From contig NC_092589.1 in the NCBI RefSeq assembly GCF_047663525.1, forward strand, positions 25,727,001-25,791,000: a DNA stretch of 64,000 bases, in the 5' to 3' direction. Made by a program: the position numbers and the translations under genes. This stretch comes from Anas platyrhynchos (Eukaryota; Chordata; Aves; Anseriformes; Anatidae). A model generated the notes under the pieces. It saw only the letters and a program-made list of their open reading frames with translations, had not been told where the DNA came from and did no database searches. Positions 10,677 through 34,851 of this stretch are shown piece by piece. Each line of letters begins with the position of its first letter. Position 1 is the first letter of the stretch.

Positions 10677-13600
10677 ACATACATTCACAAAGTCCACCAC
10701 TAAAGAGTTAGCAAATACCTGTGGTGAGCTTTTTTTCCCCATGCAATCTTAAAATTGCCTTGCCTCCTAAAATACTTTCACTTGTATGGAAGCCTCCCAT
10801 TGTTTTTTCCATAGTTCCTCTGTCACATTCAGTAATCCTGGGTTAGATGTATGCTAACACAGACTTGCTTGTGAGGTTGATCCTTCATTTATTGTAGAAA
10901 GTCTGCATAAGGAATTGTTTAGGACTATTTATCATGTATTTCTTTATTCTTAATTTTTCTTTCCACACATAATCTACAGAGGACAGCATAGCGATCAAGC
11001 CAAAGCACTCAGAAAAGATGGCTCAGGCCTCCTTTTGTCCTCTCCCAAAGCAGAAAAATTAAAAGTTTAAAATACCGATATTTATGCAGTCGAAGGATTC
11101 TTTGTATGAGCCTGCCAGTTTTTGAATCTTGAAGATTTGTGTTTCTTCTTACATCCCCAAGTTAGAGTTTGGAGGGGAAAGGTTGTATTTGAGCAGGAGG
11201 GGAGGGACTGCTGGAGTACAAAGTGGATTGCAACAGGGAGGAAGGGAATTGAGGAATGAAGAAACGTTGCAAATGAAGAAGGTGAAGTAGTCGCTTCTGC
11301 CTTTCAGCAGGGTTGCTAAAAGGCATTAGCAGAAATAGGAGATCAAAGGAAACAGCGTTTGCTAGCCATGAATTAGCTGCTCTTCTAACCCATATGGCTT
11401 CTGAGGTTGTTTCACACAGGTTTGAGGCCTCTTGTAATCATCTTTGTCAGAGCAGGTTCTTGGCATCTGTTGCTCAGTCTGAGATCAGGCTCTTAGACTG
11501 TGGGTTTCTGCAATTCATTATTATGTCCTTGCACTGAGGGATAATGAGAACATTAACTGTTTGGGGGGCGGCTGTAGGAAGCTGAAGGCTGGCTATTCAG
11601 AACAAAATCATTTCTTGAAACACTGGATCTTTGCACATGCTTTTATTACTATGTTGGGTCCATCTCATCTTTGACATTTCTAGCACCTCAGAAGTACTGC
11701 AGATCACACGCTTGGCCTTTTTGTCTTATAGTCACAAGTCTATACATCACTATTAATTTTTATTTATTTATTTATTTTACAAAGGGTATCTTGACAGTTC
11801 CCCAGCTTGAGAAGGTCACTTTATACAGTTTAATGTCTATGTGTTTCTAGATCTCTTGAAACAGGTCAAATTAATTTGTGTTGGTTCTTCAGAAGATCTG
11901 TGAATATAGGGTATGTTGAGTGAAACAGGGAGAAAACTGTATGACCACGAACCCTTTTGGCAATATCCAGCCTGGAAACTTGTCCTTTTATGCAGAGATT
12001 TATAATTTCCTTTGGTATGAATGTTTCATAAAGAAAAGTATGCTCTTTGTCTCCCTAAGCACATTGAGGAAAGCATGCCTGGAATCAAGGTAATTTCAGA
12101 TAAATTACACTGCTTGGAGTCTGTTCGCTGCTCTGCTGGAAAATGTATAGGTGTTACTTGTCAAGTACTATGTTTCTTTTATATTAAACACAGCTCAGCT
12201 GGCTGGATGCTAAGTGGGAGGCTTAGAAGTGGATAAGGTGAGATTTATTAGCTTCTTCAGACTGATGGTGGTTGCTCTGTTACGTGGAACATTCTTGAAT
12301 TTTCCAGCAACTCCATGCTTTAGTGGAACCACTGGAAGATCCTGGAAGCCACGGGTTTTCTACAGCTCTGGAAAATCACACTGTCACTCTTAAGCTGGAC
12401 ACTCGCTAGTGTTTCTGAATTTAAGTATTAACATCTTTATTAAGGCTGAAACCGGTAAAGAGTGCAGAAGTTAAACTTTGTTCTATGACTGGCCAGTGAA
12501 ATGCAATAAAACATCTGCTAACTGACTTGCTGCTGTTAATATCTCCCAACTGAAATTCGGGAATTCGGCTGTGTTTGCTTTATTTTTATTGCACTGTCTT
12601 CCCACTATAAGCTTCAAAAGCTATCTGCTCTCCAGATCTGGTCAGATTTATTTTTTTAGTTTAGTTAGCATCCTAGAATATAGATAGTCTGTATAATAAG
12701 AATAGTCAGTAACTTCTTCGTGGGAAATGGAGAAAATCATGTTGCAGTTTCTTCGAGAAGTCTAAGAACTTCAGCGATTATAAATACTTGTCTGTGTTTA
12801 AATACCTGCCACCAGCTGATCAAATTGTACTCTTCTGAAACCTTTGCTAAAATTGGAGGCTACGCTGTGTTGGAAGATGGTGGTGGTTACGCCGGATGAA
12901 GCTGGAAATGTTCGGACTTTTCACCCTGTTACAAATAGTATTTTGAAGCCATTTATTTCACTATGGGATGGCTTATCTAAGAGCTAGCGTAATGGGTTAG
13001 TACTAATGTCCTCCTTGTTCATTACTTTGATCCTGACAATTACTAAAAGCAAAGGCTGCAGAGGAATTCATTTTGGGGCAGATGCCATAATCTGCATTCC
13101 TCCCTGGCGAGAAGCCTATTCTTGGTCTTTTAAAGATTTGTTAAAGCTCTGAAGCATAAAGCTTGATATCTTTTGAAAATAAAAAAAGATAATTACAATT
13201 TTGAATCCTCTAGATCCATTAGGAAAGTACCTGTTCCAGCTTTATGTATCAGTAGATTCTTCTTCCACTGACTTGCTATAGCAGTGAGTTCCACTGACAA
13301 TGTAGGATGACTTTTCTGTTATTTTTCTTTTAATAGAAAAATGAAAAATTTTCCAAATACAACCTCTTTCTTGACAGGAGAGACAGGTGTTCCTGCTCAG
13401 CATTTTCAGCCTCATTATTTCATTTCTATACAGCTAACCTAAATCTCTGTTAAGCTGTCCCATTTACAGAAAGTAAAGAGGGTTCTGGGTTTAGCTGGTT
13501 ATCATGATGGACTGTGGGAAAAGCCTCGGTTTAACTGGTTTAGCCTTATGTTACATAGACAACTTGAGACAAGAGGTCACTTCAGAAAGTCAGGCATCAT

Positions 13601-13943
13601 TTCGCTACTTAAATTTGTCCATGTCCTCTTCAAAGTACATCAGTATGTCTTTGAATCACAACACTAGCATTTTGTATTGTCTGAAGATTCTCAGTCTGCT
13701 TATTAATACCCCATGCACACGGCTGAAATGGCAGCTTCTCTTTAAAATAATTTTTGTTTTAGGATTAGTTGTTCCCCACAGCAAAAGAAAATAAAATGTG
13801 GCCATTATAATTTCTCTGGTAAGCCATTGGGTGTTTACTTGGTCTTGTCTTATTTTTGCATACAATTACTTAAACTGCTTCTCACTGGACTGTTCATTGA
13901 AAAGCCACTCTCACCAAATCCATACTTAAAGATGTTGGACTTA

Positions 13944-14020
13944 GAATCATTAATTATGGAATCATTAAGGTTGGAAAAGACCTTCAAAATAATCAGGTCC
14001 ATCCACAACTTAAAAAATGT
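13944..14020 (-). mobile_element. CR1 LINE 3'-end fragment
   Basis: The segment with gaatcattaaggttggaaaagacc, read as its reverse complement, is the typical CR1 3' terminus (ggtcttttccaacc followed by degenerate attctatgattc repeats). It is a short, diverged, 5'-truncated copy. Confidence 0.7.
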
Positions 14021-14287
14021 TGCTTCTTTCTTCTACACAGCAATATGATGTCTGACTTCTCAGGCACCATTTTTTTTGTTTGTTTTTTATTTTTGCCAGC
14101 TGTGTTTTGATTTCTTGCACTTAGTGAACAGCATGGTAAACTCTTGCTTAATTCTTACTTGCCCATGTGTCTGTTGCTGTTGTACCTGAAGAAATGGACA
14201 TCTATTGTGAGTTAATAAAGTTTGTGCTCCTTCCTGTTTTTTCTTCTCCTTTTATTTCTGTGAAGTAGCAGTACAAGAGGAACATTT

Positions 14288-14372
14288 CATCCTGGGCAAC
14301 TGCTTGAGCAGGGGGATTGGAGAAGATGACCTCCAGAGGTCCTTTCCATCTACCATCCCATGATTATGTGAT
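14288..14372 (+). mobile_element. CR1 LINE 3'-end fragment
   Basis: Reads gagcagggggattggagaag, then atgacctccagaggtccttt, and ends in a degenerate ccatgattatgtga. This matches the CR1 3' end preceding its terminal octamer repeats. Confidence 0.75.
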
Positions 14373-14865
14373 TTTTTTTTCCCCTTGCAGTTTATCAGAC
14401 CAAACACTTGAGAAAAATATCCTTTAAGGTACTCTAGAATGAAAAAATGATGCTCTGCATTATTATGTTGTGTGTCTTACCCTGAAAAAGAGAGTCATCC
14501 CCCTTGGTTTACTGTTTAATAAGGATCCAGTCACTGTATCAAACAGGAAAACCAAGGAAGGGCTACTTTGGAAAACATCAGTAATATGTTAATGTGAACA
14601 AACCAGTACTGTAACTCTGTACTGCCCACCTATTTAACAAGTGACAGGGTCTCATGGAGTCATTGTAGGAGCAATCTCTAGAGACCTGAAAGAACCAAAG
14701 GCAGTGGTACTACAGACCTCATTTGAGGCAAATGATGTATCGGTGCGTGTAAAAGTATAAGGAGCAGCGTGGTAACAAGTAGCAGCAGCTTGTTTTGCTG
14801 TATGTCTCAGGCCTTGGACTGTAATGACATTTAATGCTACAGCATGCTGGCATCTCCTGCTGATC

Positions 14866-14896
14866 TTTTATTTATTTATTTATTTATTTATTTATT
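14866..14896. repeat. (TTTA)n microsatellite
   Basis: About seven TTTA units in intergenic DNA. Confidence 0.95.
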
Positions 14897-15544
14897 GTGG
14901 TTTAGAGAAGAAAATAAAGGAAAATAGCACTGACTGCATGTAACCAAAAGAAGGTTCCTGAGATATTACAAGACACTTTTTTTTTTTTTTTTATTTTATT
15001 CTGTTTCATGGTTTTTGTAGAAAAGTATATACTATATTTGTAGCAATCCTTGTGTCATGGAGCTAGGCTGAATATTGGAGACAAGCATGTCTGGACTGCA
15101 TAGATGCCAACACATAATTGCTATTAATGCACCGTATTGTTTCCTACTGTAACTATTGTTTGGCTGATGATCTGTATACTTCAGGTGTGCAGCTTAGGAG
15201 GGACTAGAAAGGGGTTACATTCTGATATAAATAAAATTGTTAATTAATTTTTCTGAAATGTGTAAAAATTATTTTTCTCTGTGAAAATTTATTATTATAA
15301 TAGCACTTTACTAGATTTTCTACAAGTAAATACATTTCTCTTATATCTCTATTCTGTTAAAGGAAACTAATTGATATGTCTGTGTCTGGATATCTTCAGG
15401 TTGTATTAGATAATGCTTTCAGGAATAACGGTTCCTCTTCTCTGGTCTGATGCAGATATACATAAACACAAAACTGAAATCTTGCATTCGAGGATATGGG
15501 CGAATAGATTTAGGGTTAGTCTACACCAGGAAAAATTCTCCTTG

Positions 15545-15617
15545 GGAAGATTTCAGGAGTTGGACTCAACAATCCTTGTGGGTCCCTTCCAACTCGGGAT
15601 ATTTTATGATTCTGTAG
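15545..15617 (+). mobile_element. CR1 LINE 3'-end fragment
   Basis: The sequence ggagttggactcaacaatcc, then ttgtgggtcccttccaactc, then gatattttatgattctgt, is a characteristic CR1 3' terminus. It is short and 5'-truncated. Confidence 0.8.
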
Positions 15618-16746
15618 TTTCCAGTATTTCTACCAGTGTGATTCTTAAACCAAGAGGTAAAACAAAAATTGTGCTTAAATAACTTAATGGTGAAAATGCT
15701 GAATAGCGCTAGGACCTTACCTACAGTTGGGTTTCCACACAAGATTTTAGAAAAATACCCACCTCACGTTCACTCTCAAACAACTTCTAAATATACTGGA
15801 GCAGGTGATGTACCTAGTTTTTCATATATAGTTCATCATCTTTCATCTTCATTGTATCCCTATTAATAAGGTGGTGTCTATCCTTGGTTTAAGGATCTAA
15901 TGAAAACTTGGAGCATTACAGTCTGGGAGCCTGTTATGATGTCTTCCTGTATTAGCTATCTAATCTTCTGAAAAAACAGAGATGATTCAGGTTTCAGAGG
16001 TTTTCAGGTTTCTCTAAACTCACTGCTAAAGATAGTTCTGTACAAATACTGCAGTACTGCTAAAGGCATCTTTGATAGACAATGTTTCTGCTGTTATACC
16101 ATGTATAAACTCTTCTAATATGTGTGTTCCAGCCCAACAATTCATTCCCTAACCTTGCCTTCCTTTGTGCCATATACTATGTTTTGGTTAGGTGACTGGA
16201 GTCAGGTTTGGATATTGTGGTGCATCTTTTTTTAAAGAATGTCCTGAAATTTCACTGTCCTGTGAGACTTTACACAGAAGCTTTTGTATCAGTTAACTGG
16301 CATCGGTTGTCTTTGCCTTACAATAATCAATGGAAGCACATGAAGGAATCCTGTTCTGTTCACTTGAATACTTTTATTTTCATAGAGCATGTATATTTCT
16401 AAATGAACATCTGTAAAACACATTTCTTATGACTATTGTACCTGGCAGTGCTTGAGCTGAATATATCATTTAAAGAGTAACTTTAATTAGAAAAGGCACT
16501 AAAAAAATCCTCACAGCAGGTATCCAAGTGTTTACAAAAATCAATAGCCCATCAGACTTTAGGGCCATTTGATATCAGTCACTAGGACTAGATATGATTC
16601 CAGTGCCAATAAAGGCCTTGGAAAAAAATGCTATTAAGATACAATCAAACTTAGAAAATTAGGATTTTTTTTTTTCTCAGCACAGCTGCAGAAGATAACA
16701 GTAAGAGATTGATTACAATGAGAAAATCACTAATCTCATTGTAAAT

Positions 16747-16810
16747 TAAAAAAAAAAAGTAAAAAAAAAAAAAAGTAAAAAAAAAAGTGATACTAAACTA
16801 GTTACAAAGT

Positions 16811-16851
<41 letters not shown>
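16747..16851. repeat. A-rich tract followed by T40 homopolymer
   Basis: An interrupted A tract (16748-16787, broken by GT dinucleotides) is followed 24 bases later by 40 consecutive T (16812-16851). The two arms are complementary and could pair. The T40 could also be the poly(A) tail of a minus-strand retrocopy lying to its right, but no source gene is recognised. Confidence 0.85.
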
Positions 16852-18213
16852 CCCCAGCCTGGTGCTCCTGAGTTGTTTAGCTACTTCTCTGCATATCCCT
16901 CTTGCTGTCAAAGAAAAAGACAAAGTTCTAACTACGTAGAAAGCAAATACTGTGAGTAATCCACCCTGTTGATAGAAAGAGTAGTAAGTGGGTAGTAAGT
17001 GGGAAATGCCTGATGAAATGTTGGGTTCAGTAAGACTTTGAAATGAAGTGAGATGAGGTTTTGTTGTTGTTTTCCTCCCCTGGTGTGCGGATTTGGAGGT
17101 TGAGAGTTTTTGGTTTGTCTGTTGACAAACCTTCTTAAATTGAAATCTACGAGCAACAAACATGGTCAGTAAAGTTCTGAGGTGAGAGATCAGCTTTATA
17201 AAAAATATAACTAAAAAAAAAAAATGAAGTATTCTAAGCATATGTAAGGCAGAAGCAATGAACTACAAGCCTTGTACAAGAAACTCATCCATTGTGTTTA
17301 GTGTAGCTTTATCCTGGGTATTCTTTGAGATGTGTTTCTTGGAGAGACTACCGTAAAGGAGAAACTAGCAGTCTACCACTGTCAGTTTCACAGGATGCTT
17401 CTGTCCAGAGAAAAAGCAATGTGCTTTTTTGAGATTGCTTTTTAAATTAAGCTAAAGGATTTAGGCTATGTATTATAATTTGGGGAGTCTGTTTCCATAT
17501 TATTTATAAATTCTTTTTTTTTTTTTTTATTAGATCCTTGGAAATTGTTGTACGGTGGAATCCAAAGTTTATTCAGAAAGCTAAAAGTGTTTTGGATCAA
17601 GGGTAGTGGCTAAAAGTGGATGTCCTTGGGCCAGAGTGAAGACAGGAGTTGGAAGACCTGCTAGCTATCACAAGCATGTTCCTAACTAGGAGTATGTTTC
17701 CAAAACTGGGCCAAAAATGGCTTTTTTTTTTTTTTTTTTTTCATGATGTGTTGTGAAAATGTAGGATTTGATCCTACATTTTGGTAGCTTTTTTATATTG
17801 TTAAATCATGGACTACTGAACCACAGTTGAGAGATAAATGCAGTCAGTAACTTACTATGGTAACGCAGCCCATGGTGTCCTTGCTACTTAAGAAAAAACA
17901 TTCACCCAGGAGCTATGGGTTCCTAGGCTTATTGTGGACAGGGGATGCAAACAGAAATCTTTTTCTATTACTCAGTGAGGGCCCCTGCATTCTGTCGGAG
18001 TATGAGCAAGCTGTGTCTCATTTGCTTCGGTTTGCCTTGGTTTGTATTGAGCCAGGGACAGGAAATACGAAGCAAACTGAAATACACAATAAGAACATTA
18101 ACAGAAAACCTACCAGACCTGAAACCAAAGAAACCATGGTTGTTTTCTTTTCCTCCTTTGAGTAATAACATTTCAGTTAGTCACTGACTGATCTGAGGCT
18201 GGAAGAGACCACG

Positions 18214-18240
18214 GGCAGGGCAGGGCAGGGCAGGACAGGG
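18214..18240. repeat. (CAGGG)n short tandem repeat
   Basis: About five GGGCA/CAGGG units with one interruption, in intergenic DNA. Confidence 0.9.
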
Positions 18241-19353
18241 TTGAGCTGAAAGGGTTGGGTAGGGACACCTACAATGAGGAGAATGATGATCTGATATCAT
18301 AATCAGGATGTTTTTTTCTTTTTTCCTAAATCCAGAAGGACAGCGTGTCAGCTCCTGTTGAAATAAACGGAGATAGACATACTGTCCAAATGGGGAAAAA
18401 AATGCGATGCCCTTTTGAGCTATTCTAAGAAGGAACAGTTCTTTCCTGTTAGCCCACACTCCAAATGTTGGATGTATAAATAAAAGACTGGCTGTGTACT
18501 CTCTCATCAGTTTTATTTTGAGAATTATTCCATTCAGAACATAGAATTTTTTAGTTATTTTTCCATATTTGTTCCCCAGGAAAAGTCTGGAGGAAATTCA
18601 GAAATTCCATAACTGGAGAAGTCCATATTCTGACAAATTTATTATGGCTGTTTGGGGTTGCTAACATTTTTCAGTTCTCAGATCTACAGACTGGTGTGCA
18701 ACTGGATTGTTGCTCTGAGTTAGAAACCTCATTTAATTTTAGAGTACGGAAATAATCAGACCTTAGGAACCTCAGGCTGAAACGCGCCAAAGGCTGGAGC
18801 ACATTGGTTAAACAGAGTTAAATAAATGTAAGTTTCAGTAAGATGCACATATGTCTTCCCAAATTATTTCCTTCTGATAGTCACGCCTGTACTTGTTATA
18901 CTATGGATTCATCTTCGTTTTAAGGCTGGCTTCTGTTTCTTGTTGCTCTTTTCATAACATAATAAATAATGTTAGTCATGAGTAAATAAATACATACACG
19001 TCTGAGTAGTTAGACTGGGGCCTTAGCCCACAGACCGTTGGTTATAAGAATTTGTAGATTAATGACTGCTTTGTTGATTTTATGTAAATTAATACAAATA
19101 GCATTTTTTTATTACAATTTTTATTCAGATTTTTTTTTTTTTTAATCTATATAGCATAGTAACTTGTGTGCTATCTTTTATGCTTCCTTATCATATCAAT
19201 ACATGTATTTTATTTTGACAGTAAATAGCAAAGGAATATGGTAGCAAATGGAGCTCAATGTAAACATCCAGTGTTCTTTATATTTTCAGGATTAGTGGTA
19301 ATTTGTTATAACTGCATTGTTACATTTTTGGACAGTTAACTTTTTCAACAAAG

Positions 19354-19387
19354 GGTTATGTTATGTTATGTTATGTTATATGTTATG
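19354..19387. repeat. (GTTAT)n pentanucleotide repeat
   Basis: About six to seven GTTAT units with one imperfect unit, in intergenic DNA. Confidence 0.9.
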
Positions 19388-20237
19388 CCAAACAGGGTAG
19401 AAATTAAAAAGGCCTTGAATAAAAACAGTGATTTTCAGCATAAATTAGTTAAATTCTGAGAGTGTGAGACCTTCCTAACCATCCTATGTTCCTTTACTGA
19501 TTTGATGCTGTGAAGGTGAAATGAAAAGTCCCAGAGAGCAAACAGAGTCTCACAGTAAAAGTCCTGTTCAACTTTGGAAGAAGTGGGTTTGTTCAGACTT
19601 AAAAGTGGCAACAGCAGACAGAGGAGCATTATAGCAATTTTTCACATATTTGAAAACTTGCAGAAGGGGTGGTGAATTTTGTGTCCACAGGAGTTTTTTA
19701 TTAGCTTTAAAGACTGAATGATTTAGCTGTATTTTAAGAAAAGCTTTCTTATCTTGAGATTTGCTAGGGGCTGATGAATGGGAGGTTTTTAGGGGAAGTT
19801 ACAGTAGTATCTCTCAGGAGCGAACCTTGCGAAGAGATGAAAGAAGGTCTCTCCTCTGTGCTTATATTTTTATTTCATAGGTGCCATGGGGTTTAGTGTC
19901 ATTCCACTAATAAGTGCATGGAACTAATGTTTTTATTAATGGCAGAGTTTTCAAGGTATTTTGTGTATCGACACTGGGACTTACAGTCATGTTACTGAAT
20001 GGGCTGCTGCCAAAAAGAGAGTTCTCAGCTGGTTTTCCTCATTTACCACCAGTGCTGGGTTTCCTGTTGGGCTGGTTTTCAGTTCAAGTGGGGTGACACA
20101 TAGGCACAGCTTAGGTGAAGGCACTTTTTTTTTGGAGCAGCTGCTCAAAAGGACTGTGGAAAAGTACTTAAGGCTCTGCAGCTAGAGGATGGTCCCTTAC
20201 CAGAGTGCTGGAAGTCCTGACCTAGGGGCTTTATCAG

Positions 20238-20279
20238 AAAAACAAACAAACACAAACAAACAAACAAACAAACAAAAAC
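20238..20279. repeat. (CAAA)n microsatellite
   Basis: About ten AAAC units with one CACAAA interruption, in intergenic DNA. Confidence 0.95.
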
Positions 20280-22294
20280 AGTCTGACAGAGCACAGTAAA
20301 AATATATAGCTGAATGTCCCCTATAATGGGTGATAAGAGGCCAATAGTTTGCTGATCACGTGAGCCTTACGTTGAAGTGTCAGGTAGTAAGTTCTGTCCA
20401 ACAGGCTTTAGCAAACAAGCAAATTTAGCAATCTGAGTTTTCAGCTTTTCAAAAAAACCGAGATAACTCCAGAGAGGTCCCTTCAGGTAACCATCTAAAA
20501 ATGAAATCAGAAAGAGAGTGTACCTGTGCTGCTTCAAGTGGGGCCTTGCTTCCAGCTTTGTGCTATTTGCCATATTTACAGCTAATGGCAAGAAAATGAG
20601 TATAGAATTCAAAATAATCTCAGTGAAGCATTAGCACAGCGTCCTTCTGTTCTGTGGTGAAAAACTCATCACCAGGTGGAGTCATACTTTGCCATGGGGA
20701 GAAACTCTAAACAAGACGGAAAAGAAATGAGAAATTTTCTGTTTGCTCTAATGTTTTATTTATTTGCATTATGATGACAAGGTAGGTGTAACCCCCAACC
20801 TAAATAAAATGATATCTTTCATACAAAATTTGTGGGATCAGCATGATGCTCTGAAAAATCAGATTATCAGAGGTAGATAATCAGAGGCTGGTCCGAATTT
20901 TTACATGTAAAATGAATGAATGGATAGGGGAACAAATGCAACACAAACCTCATCCAGCTACACTTCATGGAGTTCCAGAAAATATATGGCTTTTCTTTCT
21001 TACTCTGTGTCCCCTTGCTCCTAATTCTGCATACTTGCTGATTCAGTTTAACTTTCTTTTTATTTTTTTATTTAAAAAAAAAAAAAAGCCTCCACTTTTC
21101 TGTAATGTATGCCAGCTGTCGGATGTCTCCAAGACCTAGAGATTCCTGCAGAGCCCTGCAGAGACTCGGATAGCATGCCCTCTGGCACAGTGGCTTAGAG
21201 GAATAACGAAAGTGTTTTGAGATCCGAGTTTTTTCAAAACCTCACTCTTAGTTATTAGGAGTTGTGCAAATTCAGTGTCAAAGGTAACCATTACAATTTT
21301 TCTGGGGAAATGGTCATCAGGTTTGTCCTGTGCTGCTGAAGCTAACAGGAGCGGAACAGCATGGGAATCTGTATGTACAGTTGTTGGGGGTAGATGTGTA
21401 AAGATACCAGTGAACATTTCCATGGGATTTTTCAAAATACAAGGTTCAGGGACATTTAGTACCCTATTTGCAACTTCAGGTGCTCTCCTAACCTGGTTCT
21501 CTGGCTATTGTACTGAATGAATGAAAGTTAACGAACGGTGTAGAAGCGGCTCCCATGGCACAGCTATTTCATGAGCTGGGCTTTTAGGAGTCACCCGTCT
21601 GTTCTGCTGTGAGAGGGGCTGCTGTGGCTGCCAACACCAGCACGCTCTGGGACTGCATCTGTAGCTCCTGCTGCAGTGACGTTGTTACCTGCCTGTGCTG
21701 CTCAGCTCCTCCCAGTACTTAGTGTGTGTCCCGTGACTTAAGAACTGTGGGAGGCAGAAGGCTGGTGGCAGCAGAATTGGCCTTTTTTGCTTTTTGGTGA
21801 CAACCGCAGTCCGTGTGGCACAGCCGGATCAAACAGACCGGGGTCTGTCCTCCAGCCCAGAGGCCAAGCAGCCACGGCACAGCTCTCTGGCCCCAGCTCA
21901 GTGCTCCTTCCTCTCAAACAGCTGGGGCTGGCTGCAATCCCTGGCTGTGCCGCGATCCCTGGCCATGCCACGGCCCCTGCCCAAGCACTGCCTAGAGAGA
22001 GCTCAGAGGTCAGTGCCAGAATTTTGTTGGAACAGTGCTAACACGTGAAACATCCTCACATCTTAAATGTGCCCTAAGTGGCAGAGCCCGATGGTGCTGT
22101 GGTTACCAGGGTGTCACAGCAAGCAAGTGCCAGTGCCAGCTGATAGGTGTTTAAAGAGATCCGAGTATTTTTCTGTTTGCGGATAGGTGGGTAAAGGGAA
22201 AAGAACGAAGTAGTTTTATCCCTGAATGAAAAACCTGTGTGAGTTGAATGCTTCAGAGCTTTAAGACCTGTCAGAGGTTACATATGTCAAAGGC

Positions 22295-22562
22295 TTGGGG
22301 GAGACCTCTCTACAACTGCCCAAAAGGAAGGTGTGGGGAGCTGGGGGTCGGCCTCTTCTCACAGATAACTAGTGATAGGACCAGAGGGAATGGCCTCAAG
22401 TTGTGCCGGGGAGGTTCAGGTTGGGAATGAGGAGACATTTCTCCTCAGAAGGAGCAGTCAGGCGTTGGGACGGGTTGCCCAGGGAGGTGGTGGAGTCACC
22501 GTCCCTGGGGGTGCTCAAGGAGAGAGAGGTTGGACGTGGTGCTTGGGGACACGGTTCAGCGG
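22295..22562 (+). mobile_element. CR1 LINE remnant next to KCNH1 promoter
   Basis: The phrases ggggagctgggggtcggcct, cttctcacagataactagtg and gataggaccagagggaatgg, followed by ggttgcccagggaggtggtg and gagtcaccgtccctgggg, match the CR1 3' region in order. It is 5'-truncated. It is also cut at its 3' side near 22,562, lacking the usual CR1 end and tail, where KCNH1 CpG-island sequence begins abruptly. Confidence 0.85.
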
Positions 22563-22622
22563 GTGACACTGGCGGCAGGGGGAAGCCGCTCTGAGGCGGC
22601 CCCGAGCTGTGAGGCCCGGACG

Positions 22623-22771
22623 ATGGCGCTGCGGCACCGGCCTGGAGGCGGCGGCGGCGCGGGCCGCGCGGGGCGCTGCCCGGCAGGGGGCGCCGCGGGG
22701 AGGTCCGGCGGCGGCGGCGGCGGCGGCGGCCGCGGGGCTGCGGTGCGCGGGAGGCGGCGGCGGGAGGGCTG

Positions 22772-22772
<1 letters not shown>
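22623..22772 (+). other. Upstream ORF 1 of KCNH1 (49 codons)
   Basis: An AUG at 22623 opens a Gly/Arg-rich frame (MALRHRPGG...) ending at TGA 22770-22772. It lies 264 bases before the KCNH1 start, in another frame. It counts as a uORF only if transcription starts upstream of it, which the sequence does not show. Its product is low complexity and unlikely to be a functional protein; any role would be in translation control. Confidence 0.4.
22680..22693 (+). promoter_or_regulatory. CTCF-like motif
   Basis: CCGGCAGGGGGCGC matches the CTCF core CCASYAGRKGGCRS at all but the third base. It sits in the KCNH1 CpG island, where GC-rich chance matches are frequent. Confidence 0.35.
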
Positions 22773-34369
<11,597 letters not shown>

Positions 34370-34493
34370 ATACTAATTTTGTCTTGGGTAATGCCCAGAT
34401 AGTGGATTGGCCCATTGTGTACAGCAACGATGGATTTTGCAAGCTATCAGGATATCACAGAGCAGAAGTTATGCAAAAAAGCAGCACCTGCAG
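34370..34493 (+). CDS. KCNH1: KCNH1 exon 2 (PAS domain)
   Basis: A 124-nt exon encoding [35 protein letters not shown] and QKSSTC, the first half of the PAS fold. The acceptor is ttctttcaaacag (ending at 34369) and the donor TGCAG|GTATTT (intron from 34494). Incoming phase 1 and outgoing phase 2 match the neighbours. The [10 protein letters not shown] core is diagnostic for the KCNH family. Confidence 0.98.
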
Positions 34494-34719
34494 GTATTTG
34501 GGAACAGATTTATTTTCTGTTAAATAGCTTGTAGTGTTGTGCTTCTTGCTTGAGGAAAACAGTAATCTGTTTATCCCTATTCTGTCTTTTATCTCCTGGG
34601 GCTGCATCTGTCAAATATGCTTTTCAGGTGAAACAAAATCAAAGAAGGGCTATTTCTAAATAGGTTCTTTTCACACTGTAAACAAATGGCTTCGTGTCTT
34701 TGTCTTGTATCTGACTTGA

Positions 34720-34851
<132 letters not shown>

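Larger units (their letters stand above)
9000..22290. other. Intergenic region between divergent RCOR3 and KCNH1
   Basis: About 13 kb of mostly AT-rich DNA lying between two CpG-island promoters that point away from each other. It contains short CR1 3' fragments, microsatellites, homopolymer tracts and one zinc-finger-like relic, each listed separately. A GC-richer stretch at about 21,540-22,030 precedes the KCNH1 CR1 remnant. I find no intact protein gene or known RNA gene. Confidence 0.75.

Noticed and set aside
16798-17241. Minus-strand open frame ending in poly-Lys next to T40
   Set aside because: The Lys run is the T40 tract read backwards and the rest is unrecognised. A retrocopy is possible but no parent gene or target-site duplication was found.
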